DNA of 64,000 nt from Ohtaekwangia sp036503775 (lineage in GTDB: Bacteria > Bacteroidota > Bacteroidia > Cytophagales > Cyclobacteriaceae): the NCBI GenBank assembly GCA_036503775.1, contig DASXWH010000113.1:33907-97906 (forward strand), written 5' to 3'. Position 1 is the stretch's first letter. The number at the start of each line of letters is the position of its first letter. Made by a program: the position numbers and the translations under genes. A model generated the notes under the pieces. It was not told where the DNA came from and searched no databases. It saw only the letters and a list, made by a program, of their open reading frames with translations. This document shows, piece after piece, positions 26,761 through 36,255 of this stretch.

Positions 26761-27546
26761 ATGAAATCTACCTTCGTATCATTTATTGGATCAGGGAATC
26801 TGGCATGGCATCTGGCACCTGCCTTAGACAATACAGACTTTGCCGTGCGTGAAGTTTACAGCCAAAACCCATCAAAGGCAGAGTCGCTGGTTGAAAAACT
26901 TTATGAAGCAGATGTAAAGACTTCACTGGATTTCTCCGGCAGTCCTTCGCGTATTTTTGTTATCGCCACTACCGATGAAGCGATTCTGGACGTAGCACAG
27001 GAAATCGTTCTTCCGGATGATTCTATACTCGTGCATACATCAGGGAGCCAGCCACTAAGTATCCTGGGTTATGCGGCAACTCCGAATACAGGTGTTTTCT
27101 ATCCACTGCAAACTTTCAGCAAGGGGAAACAGATAGATTTTAAAGACATTCCCATTTTTATTGAAAGTGAAAACGGTGAGACGGAAAAAATTCTCTCCGC
27201 CATGGCAAAGGCCGTTAGCCGAAAAGTTTTCAGGATCAGTTCGAAGGAGCGAAAGGCACTTCATGTTGCCGCTGTGTTTGCTTCAAACTTCACGAATCAC
27301 ATGTTGTACATAACACAGGACATCATGCGGGAGAATAAATTAAGTTTTGACTGGCTTAAGCCATTGATTGCTGAGACGATCAATAAAAGTTTATCCATAG
27401 GCCCTGAGAATGCGCAAACTGGTCCCGCCAGAAGAGGCGATCTTGAAATTCTTGACCGGCACCTGGAGTTCCTGCAGCATGATGAATCGGTTGCTGAGAT
27501 TTATAAAATTGTGAGTCAGCATATTGTAGATACGTATCAGGAGTGA
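26761..27546 (+). CDS. Rossmann-fold/DUF2520 dehydrogenase-like protein
   Basis: 261 residues. N-terminal Rossmann segment FIGSGNLAWHLAPAL (G-x-G-x-x-A pattern), then the F420/6PGD-like fold with VIATTDEAILDVAQEI and LVHTSGSQPLSIL, and C-terminal DUF2520 helices (HVAAVFASNFTNHMLYI; SIGPENAQTGPARRGD). Architecture resembles ketopantoate- or pyrroline-carboxylate-reductase-like enzymes, but substrate is unknown. Only 7 bases separate it from prmC, so they are probably co-transcribed. Confidence 0.85.
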   Translation: MKSTFVSFIGSGNLAWHLAPALDNTDFAVREVYSQNPSKAESLVEKLYEADVKTSLDFSGSPSRIFVIATTDEAILDVAQEIVLPDDSILVHTSGSQPLSILGYAATPNTGVFYPLQTFSKGKQIDFKDIPIFIESENGETEKILSAMAKAVSRKVFRISSKERKALHVAAVFASNFTNHMLYITQDIMRENKLSFDWLKPLIAETINKSLSIGPENAQTGPARRGDLEILDRHLEFLQHDESVAEIYKIVSQHIVDTYQE

Positions 27547-27631
27547 GGGTAGATCTGATTGACCTCTTAAACTGGTTTGATTTAAATAAGGGTTAAATAA
27601 CTTATCTTGTAAGAAAACCATCTGACCAATC

Positions 27632-28201
27632 ATGAGCAAGTTCGAATCTACCCTGAAAAAGTACCTGGATATTTTTGCAGGACAGGAAATGTATTTCGTG
27701 AACGACTTACGCAATCTGGAATTGTTTTCTAAAACTGCGGGAAATTCCAAAACAGAAGATGTACGAACAAAAGTAAGCGCTCTAAACGATGGCGATGTCC
27801 GTTCTCTTTCGCTGGAAGCGGATATGATCAGTCATATTGTAAAATTAAATATTGACGATCGGTTAAAGCGGAACGATATGACGGTAGTTGAAGATATCGC
27901 CCGCATCTCTGCGCAGGGAAAAGACCACCACTTGCTTCATTTCGCCTCTGTTTATTGCAATTTTCACAACCCTGATATTTTTCCGATCTACAGTGAACAG
28001 AACCACGATTTTTATCGGAAGTACATTGCTGAATACAAGCTTCCACTGGATCCGGACAAGCTGATTACCTATGAGGTATTTTCAAAAGCATTGAATGATC
28101 TGGTGCAGCGGATAGGGCTTGCCGGAAAGATGAACTATCTCCAGCTTCGGAAATTTGCATGGCTTTATGCTGAATCTGTAGTGAAAGAATCCAAAGCGTA
28201 A
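27632..28201 (+). CDS. Conserved-looking hypothetical protein, helical
   Basis: 189 residues, no signal peptide or membrane helix. Predicted mostly helical. The most distinctive segment is HFASVYCNFHNPDIFPIYS, where an aromatic FHNP and FPIY run resembles motifs I remember in uncharacterised helix-rich proteins; this is only a weak memory. It starts 85 bases after the DUF2520 gene and is followed 17 bases later by the MBL-fold RNase-like gene, so it may be part of that unit. No function proposed. Confidence 0.65.
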   Translation: MSKFESTLKKYLDIFAGQEMYFVNDLRNLELFSKTAGNSKTEDVRTKVSALNDGDVRSLSLEADMISHIVKLNIDDRLKRNDMTVVEDIARISAQGKDHHLLHFASVYCNFHNPDIFPIYSEQNHDFYRKYIAEYKLPLDPDKLITYEVFSKALNDLVQRIGLAGKMNYLQLRKFAWLYAESVVKESKA

Positions 28202-28218
28202 ATCCAAAACGGGTAGAG

Positions 28219-29613
28219 ATGAATGTAAAAATTTTTGGTGCCGCAGGCGGAGAAGTAACCGGATCGGCTTACCTGGTTCAAACAGATAAGGCCAATGTGC
28301 TGATCGATGCCGGTATGTTTCAGGGAGGTAAAACATCTGAAGCTAAAAACAAATTACCACAAGGCACCAAGGTTCAGAATATTGATGCTGTCCTGCTGAC
28401 TCACGGTCACCTGGATCATACAGGCCGGGTTCCGCTGCTCATCAAATTTGGTTACGACAATCCCATTTACAGTACCAACGAAACGCTTGAACTGGCGCAG
28501 ATTATTTTACAGGATTCAGCCCGGCTTCAGGTGGCTGACGCCATGCGTAAGAACAGAAAAATTTGGAAAAAAGGAGAGCCACCCTTCGAACCACTTTACA
28601 CCACGGAGCATGTAGAGTTTATGCGTGAATTAACGCGATCGGTCAAAACAAATATTCCGATTGTAGTAGCAGAAGGGATTACAGCTACATGGATTGAAGC
28701 CGGACATATGTTTGGATCTGGAAGCATCAGGCTTGATGTAACTGAAAAAGGAAAACTGAAGACCATTGTATTCTCCGGTGACCTTGGTCCGGTATCGCTT
28801 CCCCTGCTGAAGCCTTTTGAGCATTTTACGAAAGCAGATTTGGTTTTTCTGGAATCCACCTATGGAGATCGTGATCACAAACCCTATGATCAGACGTTGA
28901 AAGAATTTGAATCCATTGTAGCTGAGGCTTGCGCGTCAGGCGGAAAAATGCTGGTACCTACGTTTGCTATCGGTCGGGCTCAGCAAATCATTTATCACCT
29001 TGCTGATCTGTTCCACTCCAAAAAAATTCCTGCCTTTCCGGTTTACCTGGACAGCCCGATGGCCATAAGCGCGCTCAATGTATATCGCAATCATGAGGAA
29101 TTATTGGATGATGAGTTTCAGCTATTAAAACGCAAGGGAGCGTTCCCACTAAATCCCGATTACTTTATTCCCAGTCAGACGGCTGATTCTTCAAAAGCAT
29201 TAAACCACGTTAAAGGACCTTGTATGATTCTGGCGGGAGCCGGAATGTGCAATGGCGGAAGAATTCTTCACCACTTATCGCACAATATCAGCAATCCCAA
29301 CACGCATGTTTTGATCGTTGGGTATCAGTCTCATGGTTCGCTGGGGAGACGATTAGTAGAGAAAGCTCAGAAAGTTTCACTCTTTGGAGAAGAAAAAGTG
29401 GTACGCGCAAAAATTCATACCCTGAACGGATTCAGTGCGCATGCCAGCCAGACTGATCTTTTGAAATGGTTTTCATACCTGGCGCCCTGCAAACCAAAAG
29501 TTGTACTGACACACGGTGAAAATGGACCAAGGACCGCATTGGCAGGCTGTATTAAAAAACAGTTCAAACTAAATTCAGTGATCCCTAAAATCGGTGATAG
29601 TATAACTTTATAG
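28219..29613 (+). CDS. MBL-fold, beta-CASP RNA-processing exonuclease-like protein
   Basis: 464 residues. Metallo-beta-lactamase fold with zinc motif LTHGHLDHTGR (HxHxDH), EAGHMFGSGSI, FSGDLG, the beta-CASP block with VPTFAIGRAQQI and YLDSPMA, CMILAGAGMCNGGRI, and the C-terminal HTLNGFSAHASQ plus VLTHGENG. This is the CPSF73/RNase J-related family of single-chain bacterial enzymes (YSH1-like) that cut RNA or DNA. Substrate unknown. Its 3' end overlaps the convergent hydrolase gene by 6 bases. Confidence 0.9.
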   Translation: MNVKIFGAAGGEVTGSAYLVQTDKANVLIDAGMFQGGKTSEAKNKLPQGTKVQNIDAVLLTHGHLDHTGRVPLLIKFGYDNPIYSTNETLELAQIILQDSARLQVADAMRKNRKIWKKGEPPFEPLYTTEHVEFMRELTRSVKTNIPIVVAEGITATWIEAGHMFGSGSIRLDVTEKGKLKTIVFSGDLGPVSLPLLKPFEHFTKADLVFLESTYGDRDHKPYDQTLKEFESIVAEACASGGKMLVPTFAIGRAQQIIYHLADLFHSKKIPAFPVYLDSPMAISALNVYRNHEELLDDEFQLLKRKGAFPLNPDYFIPSQTADSSKALNHVKGPCMILAGAGMCNGGRILHHLSHNISNPNTHVLIVGYQSHGSLGRRLVEKAQKVSLFGEEKVVRAKIHTLNGFSAHASQTDLLKWFSYLAPCKPKVVLTHGENGPRTALAGCIKKQFKLNSVIPKIGDSITL

Positions 29614-30579
29614 AGGTTGCTTTTTATCAGACTGCCTCGAAACAAATGCAGAAACATCGCGGATCCAATTGTGTTCATTCTCGGAGGTGAAGATCTGATG
29701 ACCTGCATCCGGATATACCTTTAACGTTTTTGGACCGTTGATATTTGAGAATATCATTTCTGTTTCTTCTTTTGACACACGATCATCCTGTTCTCCAAAA
29801 AGTAACAAGGTCGGACATTGAACAGATTGCGCGTAAGTATATGGATTGTGACCGAATGCCCAATAACCATTCTGGACACCACCCCAAAATGTTAATACAG
29901 CAGCCATAGGGAAATCCGGTATACCCATCATTTTAAATCGTGCAGTGACTGTTTTGTAAAGCGAACCGAATGGACATTCCAGAATGATACCGGTTGGTGA
30001 GAATGCATAATCATCCAGGGCTTTCAGAATTGCAGCGGCCCCCATTGAGGTGCCGAATAAAATAATATTCGTTTCACCTGATTGATGAACTGCCTCAAAA
30101 CAATCCTTTACCTGTTCAGCTTCTTCGAACCCAATGGTAGTGGCATTGCCGGATGAACCACCAGAACCCATAAAATCAATTAACACGGTATTGTAACCAA
30201 GGCGATTGAATTCATCAGCACGCGAAAGCAATGAAGATTTCTCGCCTGCATATCCATGAAATAAAATGACTGTTCCCCTGGCATGTAGAGTTGGAATTTT
30301 CCAACCTTCCAGCTTTTCAGTGCTGACGATCTCAATGGTCTGAAAAGGTTTCTTCGGAAATGATCTGGGCCGGGGCCTTGGGTTGTCGATACCCGTAAAC
30401 AGTATTTTGATTTTTGACAGTGGTGACAGCTCGCTGGGGTCTTTTGTTCGTTCAACGGTATCGGCAGTGAAATGTGTAAATGTATAAGCGTGAACAAAGG
30501 CAACAATATTGAGAGCAACCACCCCCGCAAACAAAGACCAGCTTACGATCTTTATGAAGTTCCCGGTCTTTTTTGACAT
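29608..30579 (-). CDS. Membrane-anchored alpha/beta hydrolase
   Basis: 323 residues. One N-terminal membrane helix (about 12-30), then an alpha/beta hydrolase domain: oxyanion region VILFHGYAGEKSSLL, nucleophile elbow LFGTSMGAAAIL (Ser in GTSMG), Asp in LFGEQDDRVS and His in PDAGHQIF. It is like the BAAT/serine aminopeptidase S33-type hydrolases anchored facing the periplasm. Substrate unknown. Its stop overlaps the end of the convergent MBL gene. Confidence 0.87.
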   Translation of the reverse strand: MSKKTGNFIKIVSWSLFAGVVALNIVAFVHAYTFTHFTADTVERTKDPSELSPLSKIKILFTGIDNPRPRPRSFPKKPFQTIEIVSTEKLEGWKIPTLHARGTVILFHGYAGEKSSLLSRADEFNRLGYNTVLIDFMGSGGSSGNATTIGFEEAEQVKDCFEAVHQSGETNIILFGTSMGAAAILKALDDYAFSPTGIILECPFGSLYKTVTARFKMMGIPDFPMAAVLTFWGGVQNGYWAFGHNPYTYAQSVQCPTLLLFGEQDDRVSKEETEMIFSNINGPKTLKVYPDAGHQIFTSENEHNWIRDVSAFVSRQSDKKQPL

Positions 30580-30683
30580 CGTTAAGTTTATGGTTTAAAG
30601 TCTAAAGTTTAGCGTTTAAAACCTGAAAACCTAAACCGTATTGACCCCTCAAATTGGAGCCTCAAACTTGATTTGACCCTCCC

Positions 30684-30713
30684 TTGTGTACTGTTGCGGA
30701 AGCACTAACTTTG
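30684..30713 (+). promoter_or_regulatory. Promoter of hemB, Bacteroidota consensus
   Basis: TTG (30684-30686) and TAACTTTG (30706-30713) are separated by 19 bases, fitting the known Bacteroidota TTG / TAnnTTTG promoter. Transcription would begin around 30720, shortly before the hemB ATG at 30732. It also shows that the TTG at 30684, an alternative in-frame start, is promoter sequence. The best promoter match in the window. Confidence 0.7.
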
Positions 30714-30731
30714 GTCTTTTCACCTATTCAG

Positions 30732-31718
30732 ATGACAGCAAGTTTACTTTCCAGAAGACCCAGAAGAAACCGGAAATCGGAAGCCATACGGAAAATGGTA
30801 GAGGAGACTCAGGTAAGCACGGATGATCTTATTTTTCCATTGTTTCTGCTGGAGGGCAGTGCTAAAAAGGTAGAAGTAGCTTCGATGCCGGGAATTTTCA
30901 GGCTGTCTGTCGATTTAATGTTGAAGGAGATTGAAGAATGTATGAAGTTAGGAATACGGGCGTTTGATGTTTTTCCCGTTGTTGAAGATTCATTCAAAGA
31001 CAAGACTGCGTCAAAAAGCTATGATTCAGGTTTTTTTTACCTGAAGGCATTACGTGAGATAAAAAAGAAATTTCCGGAGGCGTGCATTATAACCGATGTT
31101 GCCATGGATCCTTATAGTTCTGATGGCCATGACGGATTTGTAAAGGATGGAAAAATCCTGAATGATGAAACATTGGAGATCTTAGGAAAGATGGCACTTG
31201 CCCAGGCAGAAACTGGAATTGATATTCTGGGCCCATCGGATATGATGGACGGAAGAGTGGGCTATCTGCGTGACGTATTGGATAAAAATGGATTTACAGA
31301 AGTATCCATCATGAGCTACACAGCTAAGTATGCCAGTGGTTTTTATAATCCATTTCGTGATGCATTGGACTCGGCTCCAAAATTTGGAGATAAGAAAACC
31401 TATCAGATGAATCCAGCGAACCGGAAGGAAGCACTGATAGAAGCTCAACTTGATACAGAAGAAGGTGCAGATTTTCTGATGGTAAAACCGGCTTTGGCTT
31501 ATCTTGACATAATCAGGTTGTTGAAGGATAATTCGGTGTTGCCGATAGCTGCCTATAATGTTAGTGGCGAATACGCAATGGTGAAGGCAGCTGCTCAAAA
31601 AGGATGGCTGGATGGTGAACGGGTAATGAAAGAAACGTTGCTCAGTATTAAGAGGGCGGGAGCTGACGTTATCCTTACCTATTTTGCAAAGGAATTTGCA
31701 ATGACTCAACGAAAGTAA
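30732..31718 (+). CDS. hemB: Delta-aminolevulinic acid dehydratase, Mg-type
   Basis: 328 residues. Condenses two 5-aminolevulinates to porphobilinogen in haem synthesis. Catalytic lysines in SYTAKYASGFYNPF (Lys 199) and LMVKPALAYLD (Lys 252). The metal loop reads DVAMDPYSSDGHDG: the three zinc cysteines of E. coli (DTCFCEYTSHGHC) are Ala124, Asp126 and Asp134, as in the Mg-dependent class (Pseudomonas DVALDPFTTHGQDG). ATG at 30732 is supported by the promoter just upstream. Nine bases later the 7TMR-DISM kinase begins. Confidence 0.96.
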   Translation: MTASLLSRRPRRNRKSEAIRKMVEETQVSTDDLIFPLFLLEGSAKKVEVASMPGIFRLSVDLMLKEIEECMKLGIRAFDVFPVVEDSFKDKTASKSYDSGFFYLKALREIKKKFPEACIITDVAMDPYSSDGHDGFVKDGKILNDETLEILGKMALAQAETGIDILGPSDMMDGRVGYLRDVLDKNGFTEVSIMSYTAKYASGFYNPFRDALDSAPKFGDKKTYQMNPANRKEALIEAQLDTEEGADFLMVKPALAYLDIIRLLKDNSVLPIAAYNVSGEYAMVKAAAQKGWLDGERVMKETLLSIKRAGADVILTYFAKEFAMTQRK

Positions 31719-31727
31719 ATAAACGTT

Positions 31728-33725
31728 ATGCGCTGCAGGATGTTCCTGTTCATTGGCCTTGTACTACTGTCGCTGGGTGCGACAGCACAACCGGTTATTA
31801 CCTTAACAGAGGTTGGTAAAGTTGATGTGAACGGCCACCTGTCCTATTTGAAAGATGCTACCCAGCAACTGAAAATTACGGAGGTACAAAAGCTTACGTT
31901 TCAATCCCTGCCATCGGATGAATCACCCAACATGGGCTTTGATCGCTCAGCGCATTGGTTTAAGGCTGATGTGACCAATACCGCTTCGAACACAGAATGG
32001 TTGATCGAAGTGGCCTATGCTCCACTCGATAGGATCGATCTTTATGTGGTGAAGAACGATAGTATTCTCCATCATAAAACATCCGGTGATCATTATCCGG
32101 TTTCACAACATGATGTAGCACACCGACAACCGATTTTTAAATTCAATATTTCGCAAGGTGACCAGCAGACGATATACTTCCGCGTTCAAAGTATTTCTTC
32201 CATACAGATTCCGGTTACCATCTGGCAGCGTGATGCCTTTGCCAAAGCTTCATACCAGGTACAAATCGTCAATGGACTTTTTTACGGTGCCATGTTCCTG
32301 ATGATTTTATACCAGCTTTTCCTGTTCCTGTCCGTGAGAGATCAGATCACATTTTATTATGTGCTCACGCTGATCACGATGGTAAACGTTGTTGCTTTTT
32401 TTCAGGGTTACTCATTTTTATACCTCTACCCGGAACATCCGGAATTCAATGATATTCTGGCTATGGTTACCGGGCCGGTATTTGTCGTGTGCTCAACATT
32501 ATTGACGCGGTCCTTTCTGAATGTTAAAAAGTTCAGCAAGTGGCTGGATAAACTTCTGTTGGCCGATATGTTTCTCGACCTCGCTTTAGTGGTTTTAATG
32601 ACTGTCTTTTTCCGGCAGATCTCTTTTCAATATCACAACTATTTGATTTTGATCCATTGTATTCTGGCACTGATCAGTGCCGGGTATTGTTTTTACAAAA
32701 AATATCAACCTGCGCGATACTATTTACTGGCCTGGTTCACACCTATGATTGCGGCAGTCGTTTTCACGATCAGCAGCATAGGGATCATGCCGGGTTACAT
32801 GGGTACAAATTATTCGGGCCTTATGGCGGGTTGTATACTTCAAATGCTGCTGCTGGCTTTTGCTTTGGGCGATCGCTGGAATCAACTCCGGAAGGAAAAT
32901 CAGCTTGCCAAAGAAATGGAGTTGAAACGTGGTCAGATGGAAAATGAGAGACTTGAGCAGGAGGTACAACTTCGGTTAGAAGAGATTCAGTTAAAAAGTA
33001 AACGCCTTGAAGAAGTTAATCAGGTAAAAGACAAGTTATTTTCAGTTGTTTCACATGACATTAAAGGACCGTTAAGTTCATTACAGCTGGCACTGTCCCT
33101 GATGAAGTCAGGTGATGTGAGCCGTGAAGAATTTCAGAAACTCTCTGCTGCATTGGAAGCACGCTTCAGCCAGACCACGGAATTCATTGAAAACCTGTTA
33201 CAATGGGCTACGCTGCAATTAAAAGGAGAATCATTCGAACCGGTATATGTCGATCTCAATAAGATTGCCCAGGAAACTATTGACCTGCTGGAATCTGAAA
33301 CACGAAAGAAAGAAATACGCGTAAGTAACAATACAGAACCTTCACTGCAGGCATTTGCCGATCTGAATATGATCCGATCGGTATTTAGAAATCTTTTTAC
33401 CAATGCGCTGAAGTTCACGGGTGTAAATGGAGCGATTACGATCAGTGCCCTTCGGTCAAACGGACGAGTAGTGATTTCAGTAGCTGATACCGGTGTAGGC
33501 ATTCCTACAGCTAACCGCGATCGCATGTTCACCCTGGGAAGTATAACTACACCAGGCACCAAACAGGAGAAAGGAACCGGTCTCGGTCTGTTGCTCTGTA
33601 AAGAATTTATTGAAAAGAATGGTGGCAATATCTGGTTTGAAACAGAAGAGGGCCGGGGAACTGTTTTCTATTTCTCATTGCCATCAACACAGTCAGACCA
33701 GGTACATATTCCTGCCAGCGCCTGA
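31728..33725 (+). CDS. 7TMR-DISM sensor histidine kinase
   Basis: 665 residues. Signal peptide MRCRMFLFIGLVLLSLGATAQ, a periplasmic 7TMR-DISMED2-like beta domain (about 25-170), seven membrane helices (about 180-385), a coiled coil (390-435), HisKA with VVSHDIKGPLSSLQLAL (His about 443), then HATPase with NLFTNALKF, DTGVGIP and GTGLGLLLCKEF. The extracellular domain is carbohydrate-binding-like in the family. Starts 9 bases after hemB and is coupled to the next gene by TGATG. No response regulator is adjacent. Confidence 0.92.
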   Translation: MRCRMFLFIGLVLLSLGATAQPVITLTEVGKVDVNGHLSYLKDATQQLKITEVQKLTFQSLPSDESPNMGFDRSAHWFKADVTNTASNTEWLIEVAYAPLDRIDLYVVKNDSILHHKTSGDHYPVSQHDVAHRQPIFKFNISQGDQQTIYFRVQSISSIQIPVTIWQRDAFAKASYQVQIVNGLFYGAMFLMILYQLFLFLSVRDQITFYYVLTLITMVNVVAFFQGYSFLYLYPEHPEFNDILAMVTGPVFVVCSTLLTRSFLNVKKFSKWLDKLLLADMFLDLALVVLMTVFFRQISFQYHNYLILIHCILALISAGYCFYKKYQPARYYLLAWFTPMIAAVVFTISSIGIMPGYMGTNYSGLMAGCILQMLLLAFALGDRWNQLRKENQLAKEMELKRGQMENERLEQEVQLRLEEIQLKSKRLEEVNQVKDKLFSVVSHDIKGPLSSLQLALSLMKSGDVSREEFQKLSAALEARFSQTTEFIENLLQWATLQLKGESFEPVYVDLNKIAQETIDLLESETRKKEIRVSNNTEPSLQAFADLNMIRSVFRNLFTNALKFTGVNGAITISALRSNGRVVISVADTGVGIPTANRDRMFTLGSITTPGTKQEKGTGLGLLLCKEFIEKNGGNIWFETEEGRGTVFYFSLPSTQSDQVHIPASA

Positions 33726-34240
33726 TGCTACACGATAAGTATCTTCCTGTATTTCATTTTTCAGAAGGACACAGCGTTGTCATTCAGGCTTCACCCAAAA
33801 AAATCTTTTCGTTGGTTGATAACATGGATTTCAGGCGATCCTGGATCATCAGAATACTTTTTGCATTGAGAGGTATTCCGGCTTCCATGACCTCGCTTAA
33901 TGGATTGGCAAAAGGAAAATTTATTACGCTTGAAGTGATACCTGATCAGGAAATAATCATCGGCTTGATCGGTAGATTCTGGAAGCCTACCGGTGATTTG
34001 CAATATTTTGATCCGAAGGAATTCACGAAGCTTAACCAGGAAGGGTTTGCTAAGGCGTGCTGGAATTTTTACCTGACTCCCGAAGGAAGAGGCATACGGC
34101 TCGCCACAGAGACACGCATCTTCTGTGCAGATGAGAACAGCCGGAAAAAATTTTCACGCTATTGGTTTGTAATCCGCCCATTCAGTGGCATCATCCGCAA
34201 GGAAATGCTGAAAGCCATCAAGCGACAGGCGGAGGATTAA
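33725..34240 (+). CDS. SRPBCC (START-like) domain protein, tentative
   Basis: 171 residues. Pattern fits the SRPBCC/polyketide cyclase fold: VVIQASPKKIFSLVDNMDF opening strand and helix, IIIGLIGRFWKPTG, IRLATETRIF, and a C-terminal long helix YWFVIRPFSGIIRKEMLKAI with the typical ending of such proteins. No catalytic residues obvious; lipid or small-hydrophobe binding is typical. Start overlaps the kinase stop (TGATG), so translation is coupled. Convergent with the LytTR regulator, overlapping by 4 bases. Confidence 0.65.
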   Translation: MLHDKYLPVFHFSEGHSVVIQASPKKIFSLVDNMDFRRSWIIRILFALRGIPASMTSLNGLAKGKFITLEVIPDQEIIIGLIGRFWKPTGDLQYFDPKEFTKLNQEGFAKACWNFYLTPEGRGIRLATETRIFCADENSRKKFSRYWFVIRPFSGIIRKEMLKAIKRQAED

Positions 34241-34965
34241 TTGGGCGTAGACGTTGTCAGTCGTTTAATGATCTCCTGACGATACAAAGGACCAACCGGA
34301 ATTTCTGTTTTGCCAATGAAAACGGCATGCTGATGCCAGGAATCAATTTTGTTTTGCGATACGATATATGATCGGTGAACGCGAAGAAACTCGGCTTCAG
34401 GAAGCATTTCTTCGAGGGATGTGATCGTCTGTTTGGTGATGATCTGTTTTTCACCAACAAATATCCGGACATAATCCTTCAGGCTTTCCACGTACCTGAT
34501 TTCATCCAGGAGTATCTTCACCATCTTCCGGTCAGCACGAACATACAGGAAGCGCTCTGATTTACTTTCTATCGACCGGCCTGGTATTTCAGGTTGAGCT
34601 TTTTGATCCGGATTTAACATGCGATGCACGGCCCTTAAAAACCGATCGAGTGAATATGGTTTTAACAGGTAATCAATCGCGCCTAATTCAAATCCGTCCA
34701 CAGCAAAATCACGATGGGCAGTAGTGAAAATTACTTTCGGTGGGTTTGGTAATGCCTTCATGAATTCAATGCCTGACAGACGTGGCATATTAACATCCAG
34801 AAAAATGACATCTACCGGGTGATGTTGAATGTATTCAAACGCGCCCATGGCATGATAACACTCTCCAACTACTTTTAACATCGGCACTGTACTGATGTAG
34901 GTACGAAGGATTTCCAATGAAGGTGGTTCATCATCAACAAGCAGGCATCGAATCGGGCTGTTCAT
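34237..34965 (-). CDS. LytTR-family response regulator
   Basis: 242 residues. Receiver domain (1-120) with acidic pair DDEPPS, phospho-acceptor Asp about 57 in FLDVNMPRLSG, Thr in TTAHRDFAV and Lys in LLKPYSLDRF; LytTR DNA-binding domain (about 140-238) with FLYVRADRKMVKILLDEIRYVE and LRVHRSYIVSQNKI. Overlaps the upstream kinase gene by 4 bases, so the two form a LytS/LytR-like system. Target promoters unknown. Confidence 0.95.
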   Translation of the reverse strand: MNSPIRCLLVDDEPPSLEILRTYISTVPMLKVVGECYHAMGAFEYIQHHPVDVIFLDVNMPRLSGIEFMKALPNPPKVIFTTAHRDFAVDGFELGAIDYLLKPYSLDRFLRAVHRMLNPDQKAQPEIPGRSIESKSERFLYVRADRKMVKILLDEIRYVESLKDYVRIFVGEKQIITKQTITSLEEMLPEAEFLRVHRSYIVSQNKIDSWHQHAVFIGKTEIPVGPLYRQEIIKRLTTSTPN

Positions 34966-36122
34966 CCTTCAGCGGTTTTTATACGATCAAGTGACAAGGT
35001 CAGGATTACCATGAACGAATCCTCATCCTCATGGATACGTAGTTCATGGGCAGATGGATATAATAACGCTAAACGTTTTTTTACATTTTGAAGTCCGACA
35101 TGAGCCGATTCCGGATACGGAGAGGCATCGGATGGCCTTCCGTTGATGAGCTTGAACTTTAGATTTGATCCGATAACCTGGAGATCCAGACTGATCCAGG
35201 CCTGCTCGATCATTTCATTAGCGCCATGCTTGAAACTGTTTTCAAGGAAAGGTAACAGGAGCAAAGGGGCGATCTTGTTATGATCGATATCACCTTGAAT
35301 GGAGACACTTATATCAAGCCTGTCCCCGAAGCGGCCTTTCTCCAGATCCACATAGTTTTGCAATACCTCAATCTCAGTTTTTAAATCTACCACCGATTTT
35401 GAGCATTCGGTAAGCATGTATCGCATCAACTGAGATAACTTCAGAATGGCCTCAGGAGTCTGATCTGATTTTTTCAGCGCAAGCGAATAAATGCTGTTTA
35501 GTGTGTTGAACATGAAATGTGGATGGATCTGTCCTTTCAATATCTCCAGCTCAGCTTTTGCTTTTTCCTTTCCCAGTTTTTCATTCTCTACTTTTTTCAG
35601 ATGCCACGACTTCAGGAGCTTAATGGCCACAGCAAAACCAGCGATTGTTGTGGACCCGCGAAGCCCCCCCATAAATGAATAGAAAATGAGGTACTGATTT
35701 TTAATCGGGTAATTCATGTATTCCCGAAAGGGAATAATAAAGAGACGATTGGTTATCGGTGACCCCAGAGCTGTCAACAGGATAAAAATTACAACCAGCA
35801 TAAATCCTGTCCAGTATTTTTCCTTTTCAAAAAAATACGGTCTGATCAGATAGATGATGCCATAGCTCAGGAACATGTGCTGTGGCATGTAAATCAGTGA
35901 CTCTGTGTAGGAGATTAGGAACTTATTGTGGGCCGTTCCTGCCATGTAGTAAAAGCCATAGATAAAACCATTAAAAGCCCAGCATACAAACCAGAACAGG
36001 AAATGCCTGCCCAGCCGGTAACGTGGACTGGGGGATAATACCAACGCGGTAAAAAATCTGTCCATAGGTGAAAGTACTCTTACCCATCGATAAAGTTTTA
36101 TTTCCGATCTGTTCGTAGACAA
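34962..36122 (-). CDS. LytS-like sensor histidine kinase (His_kinase PF06580 type)
   Basis: 386 residues. Four or five membrane helices (about 39-172) with no large periplasmic domain, a coiled-coil linker, His-kinase core QIHPHFMFNTLNSIYSLA (His about 202) and an HATPase with LLLLPFLENSFKHG and HVGLQNVKKRLALLYP. Divergent upstream from a small secreted protein gene. Pairs with the LytTR regulator (4-base overlap), so a two-component operon is clear. Signal unknown. Confidence 0.93.
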   Translation of the reverse strand: MSTNRSEIKLYRWVRVLSPMDRFFTALVLSPSPRYRLGRHFLFWFVCWAFNGFIYGFYYMAGTAHNKFLISYTESLIYMPQHMFLSYGIIYLIRPYFFEKEKYWTGFMLVVIFILLTALGSPITNRLFIIPFREYMNYPIKNQYLIFYSFMGGLRGSTTIAGFAVAIKLLKSWHLKKVENEKLGKEKAKAELEILKGQIHPHFMFNTLNSIYSLALKKSDQTPEAILKLSQLMRYMLTECSKSVVDLKTEIEVLQNYVDLEKGRFGDRLDISVSIQGDIDHNKIAPLLLLPFLENSFKHGANEMIEQAWISLDLQVIGSNLKFKLINGRPSDASPYPESAHVGLQNVKKRLALLYPSAHELRIHEDEDSFMVILTLSLDRIKTAEG

Positions 36123-36255
36123 AAACGAATAAACCGTAGACTAAAATAGTTTGTCACGGATAAAATTAACCCTGTCTACTTTCTGCCCTGCACTGTCTAT
36201 GAAGTGAAAATCATTCAGGCCGTATTCCGTACTTCTCCATACCAAATGAAATCAT

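Noticed and set aside
30592..30637. GGTTTA/TAAACC inverted pair upstream of hemB
   Set aside because: Only 6 bases with a long loop in AT-rich DNA; expected by chance.
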